Shown here: positions 4,837 to 5,250 of the stretch, piece by piece
How the letters are laid out: each line of letters starts with the position of its first letter
How positions within the stretch are numbered: position 1 is the first letter of the stretch
NCBI GenBank assembly: GCA_945876985.1
Contig: CAMCQX010000141.1
Span: forward strand, 1 to 5,250
DNA length: 5,250 nt
Reading direction: 5' to 3'
From: Chitinophaga pinensis
GTDB taxonomy: Bacteria > Bacteroidota > Bacteroidia > UKL13-3
Notes under the pieces: generated by a model
Databases searched by the model: none
What the model was told of the DNA's origin: nothing
What the model saw: only the letters and a program-made list of their open reading frames with translations
Program-made: the position numbers and the translations under genes

Positions 4837-5250
4837 TTAAGCCCTTTGAGCTCTTTCCCATGAAACAGATTGTTTGCCTTTTAAAAATCTAAATAATCCT
4901 AAATAAACGCACAAATTCATGATAAAAAAGTAGTAAGGAACAAAAAGTAATTTTACTTTTATTCGTTTATTTTCAAAATACCATCCAAGCATTGCCAAAG
5001 CATAAAACCCTAATTGAAAAAATAAAAGTACAGCATAAATAGTGTTAATATTTGAAGCTAAAAGCACATTAACAATGAGTAAAACTAATAATGATAATGG
5101 TGCTAATGTCCAACGTAAAACCTTATGAGAAATAAAAGCAAAAAAAAGTTTAAAATTATGGAATGGATTAAATGCTTTTCCTAATCTTAGCATAGATTGC
5201 CATGCACCAGCACTGATTCTAATTTTACGTTTCAATTCTTCTTTTACATT
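4837..5250 (-). CDS. Glycosyltransferase family 2, C-terminal membrane region, partial (5' part beyond right edge)
   Basis: The minus-strand frame is open from the right edge to a TAA at 4839-4837, giving the last 137 residues. It begins NVKEELKRKIRISAGAWQSM, the conserved segment following the catalytic domain of processive-type, membrane-bound family 2 glycosyltransferases. Three hydrophobic segments follow: about 47-66 (VLRWTLAPLSLLVLLIVNVL), 72-93 (IYAVLLFFQLGFYALAMLGWYF) and 100-122 (VKLLFVPYYFFIMNLCVYLGLFR). The tail FLKGKQSVSWERAQRA is characteristic of these proteins. The nucleotide-sugar site and catalytic DxD/QxxRW-type motifs would lie outside the window. An internal TTG at 5235 is not a real start, because family-like sequence continues upstream of it. 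The gene probably acts at the inner membrane in exopolysaccharide or cell-surface glycan synthesis; the product cannot be named. Confidence 0.9.
   Translation of the reverse strand, partial: NVKEELKRKIRISAGAWQSMLRLGKAFNPFHNFKLFFAFISHKVLRWTLAPLSLLVLLIVNVLLASNINTIYAVLLFFQLGFYALAMLGWYFENKRIKVKLLFVPYYFFIMNLCVYLGLFRFLKGKQSVSWERAQRA

Noticed and set aside
5233..5235. TTG as the start of a separate 132-residue membrane protein
   Set aside because: Sequence typical of family 2 glycosyltransferases continues in frame upstream to the window edge, so this is an internal leucine codon.
1..5250. CRISPR array, tRNA or rRNA gene, insertion sequence or phage genes
   Set aside because: No regularly spaced repeats, tRNA-like cloverleaf, rRNA sequence, transposase or phage protein was recognised in reading both strands.

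Overview
The window looks like chromosomal DNA from a member of the Bacteroidota (Flavobacteriia/Sphingobacteriia/Chitinophagia type). The DNA is AT-rich, and no start codon is preceded by a clear Shine-Dalgarno sequence. Several TAnnTTTG boxes, the Bacteroidota -7 promoter element, lie upstream of genes. The protein sequences also read like family members from this phylum. This assignment is inference from the sequence; no search was run.

Layout from left to right: (i) 1-925, minus strand: the N-terminal 308 residues of a GT-B fold family 4 glycosyltransferase that runs off the left edge. (ii) 926-1026: a divergent promoter region. (iii) 1027-1557, plus: hypoxanthine phosphoribosyltransferase (hpt). 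(iv) 1558-1774: an intergenic stretch with a short tandem duplication, a GC-rich REP-like patch, a promoter-like box and a perfect inverted repeat. (v) 1775-2992, plus: an RsmB/NOP-family RNA (cytosine-5) methyltransferase. (vi) 3014-3043: a strong hairpin terminator shared by the two convergent transcription units. (vii) 3074-3576, minus: a two-gene type II toxin-antitoxin module (RelE/ParE-like toxin with a small antitoxin, 19-base overlap). (viii) 3613-4699, minus: an NAPE-PLD-like metallo-beta-lactamase-fold hydrolase whose expected N-terminal membrane leader sits in a different frame, separated by a run of eight T. (ix) 4837-5250, minus: the C-terminal membrane part of a family 2 glycosyltransferase that runs off the right edge.

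The genes do not form one pathway. Glycosyltransferases at both edges suggest proximity to envelope or polysaccharide genes. Hpt (purine salvage) and the RNA methyltransferase (ribosome modification) are housekeeping genes. The toxin-antitoxin pair is a small accessory insertion behind the hydrolase gene. I do not see a clearly new multi-gene system. The most notable observation is the frame interruption at the T8 tract in the hydrolase gene, followed by the GC-rich intergenic patch and the inverted repeat ahead of the methyltransferase gene.
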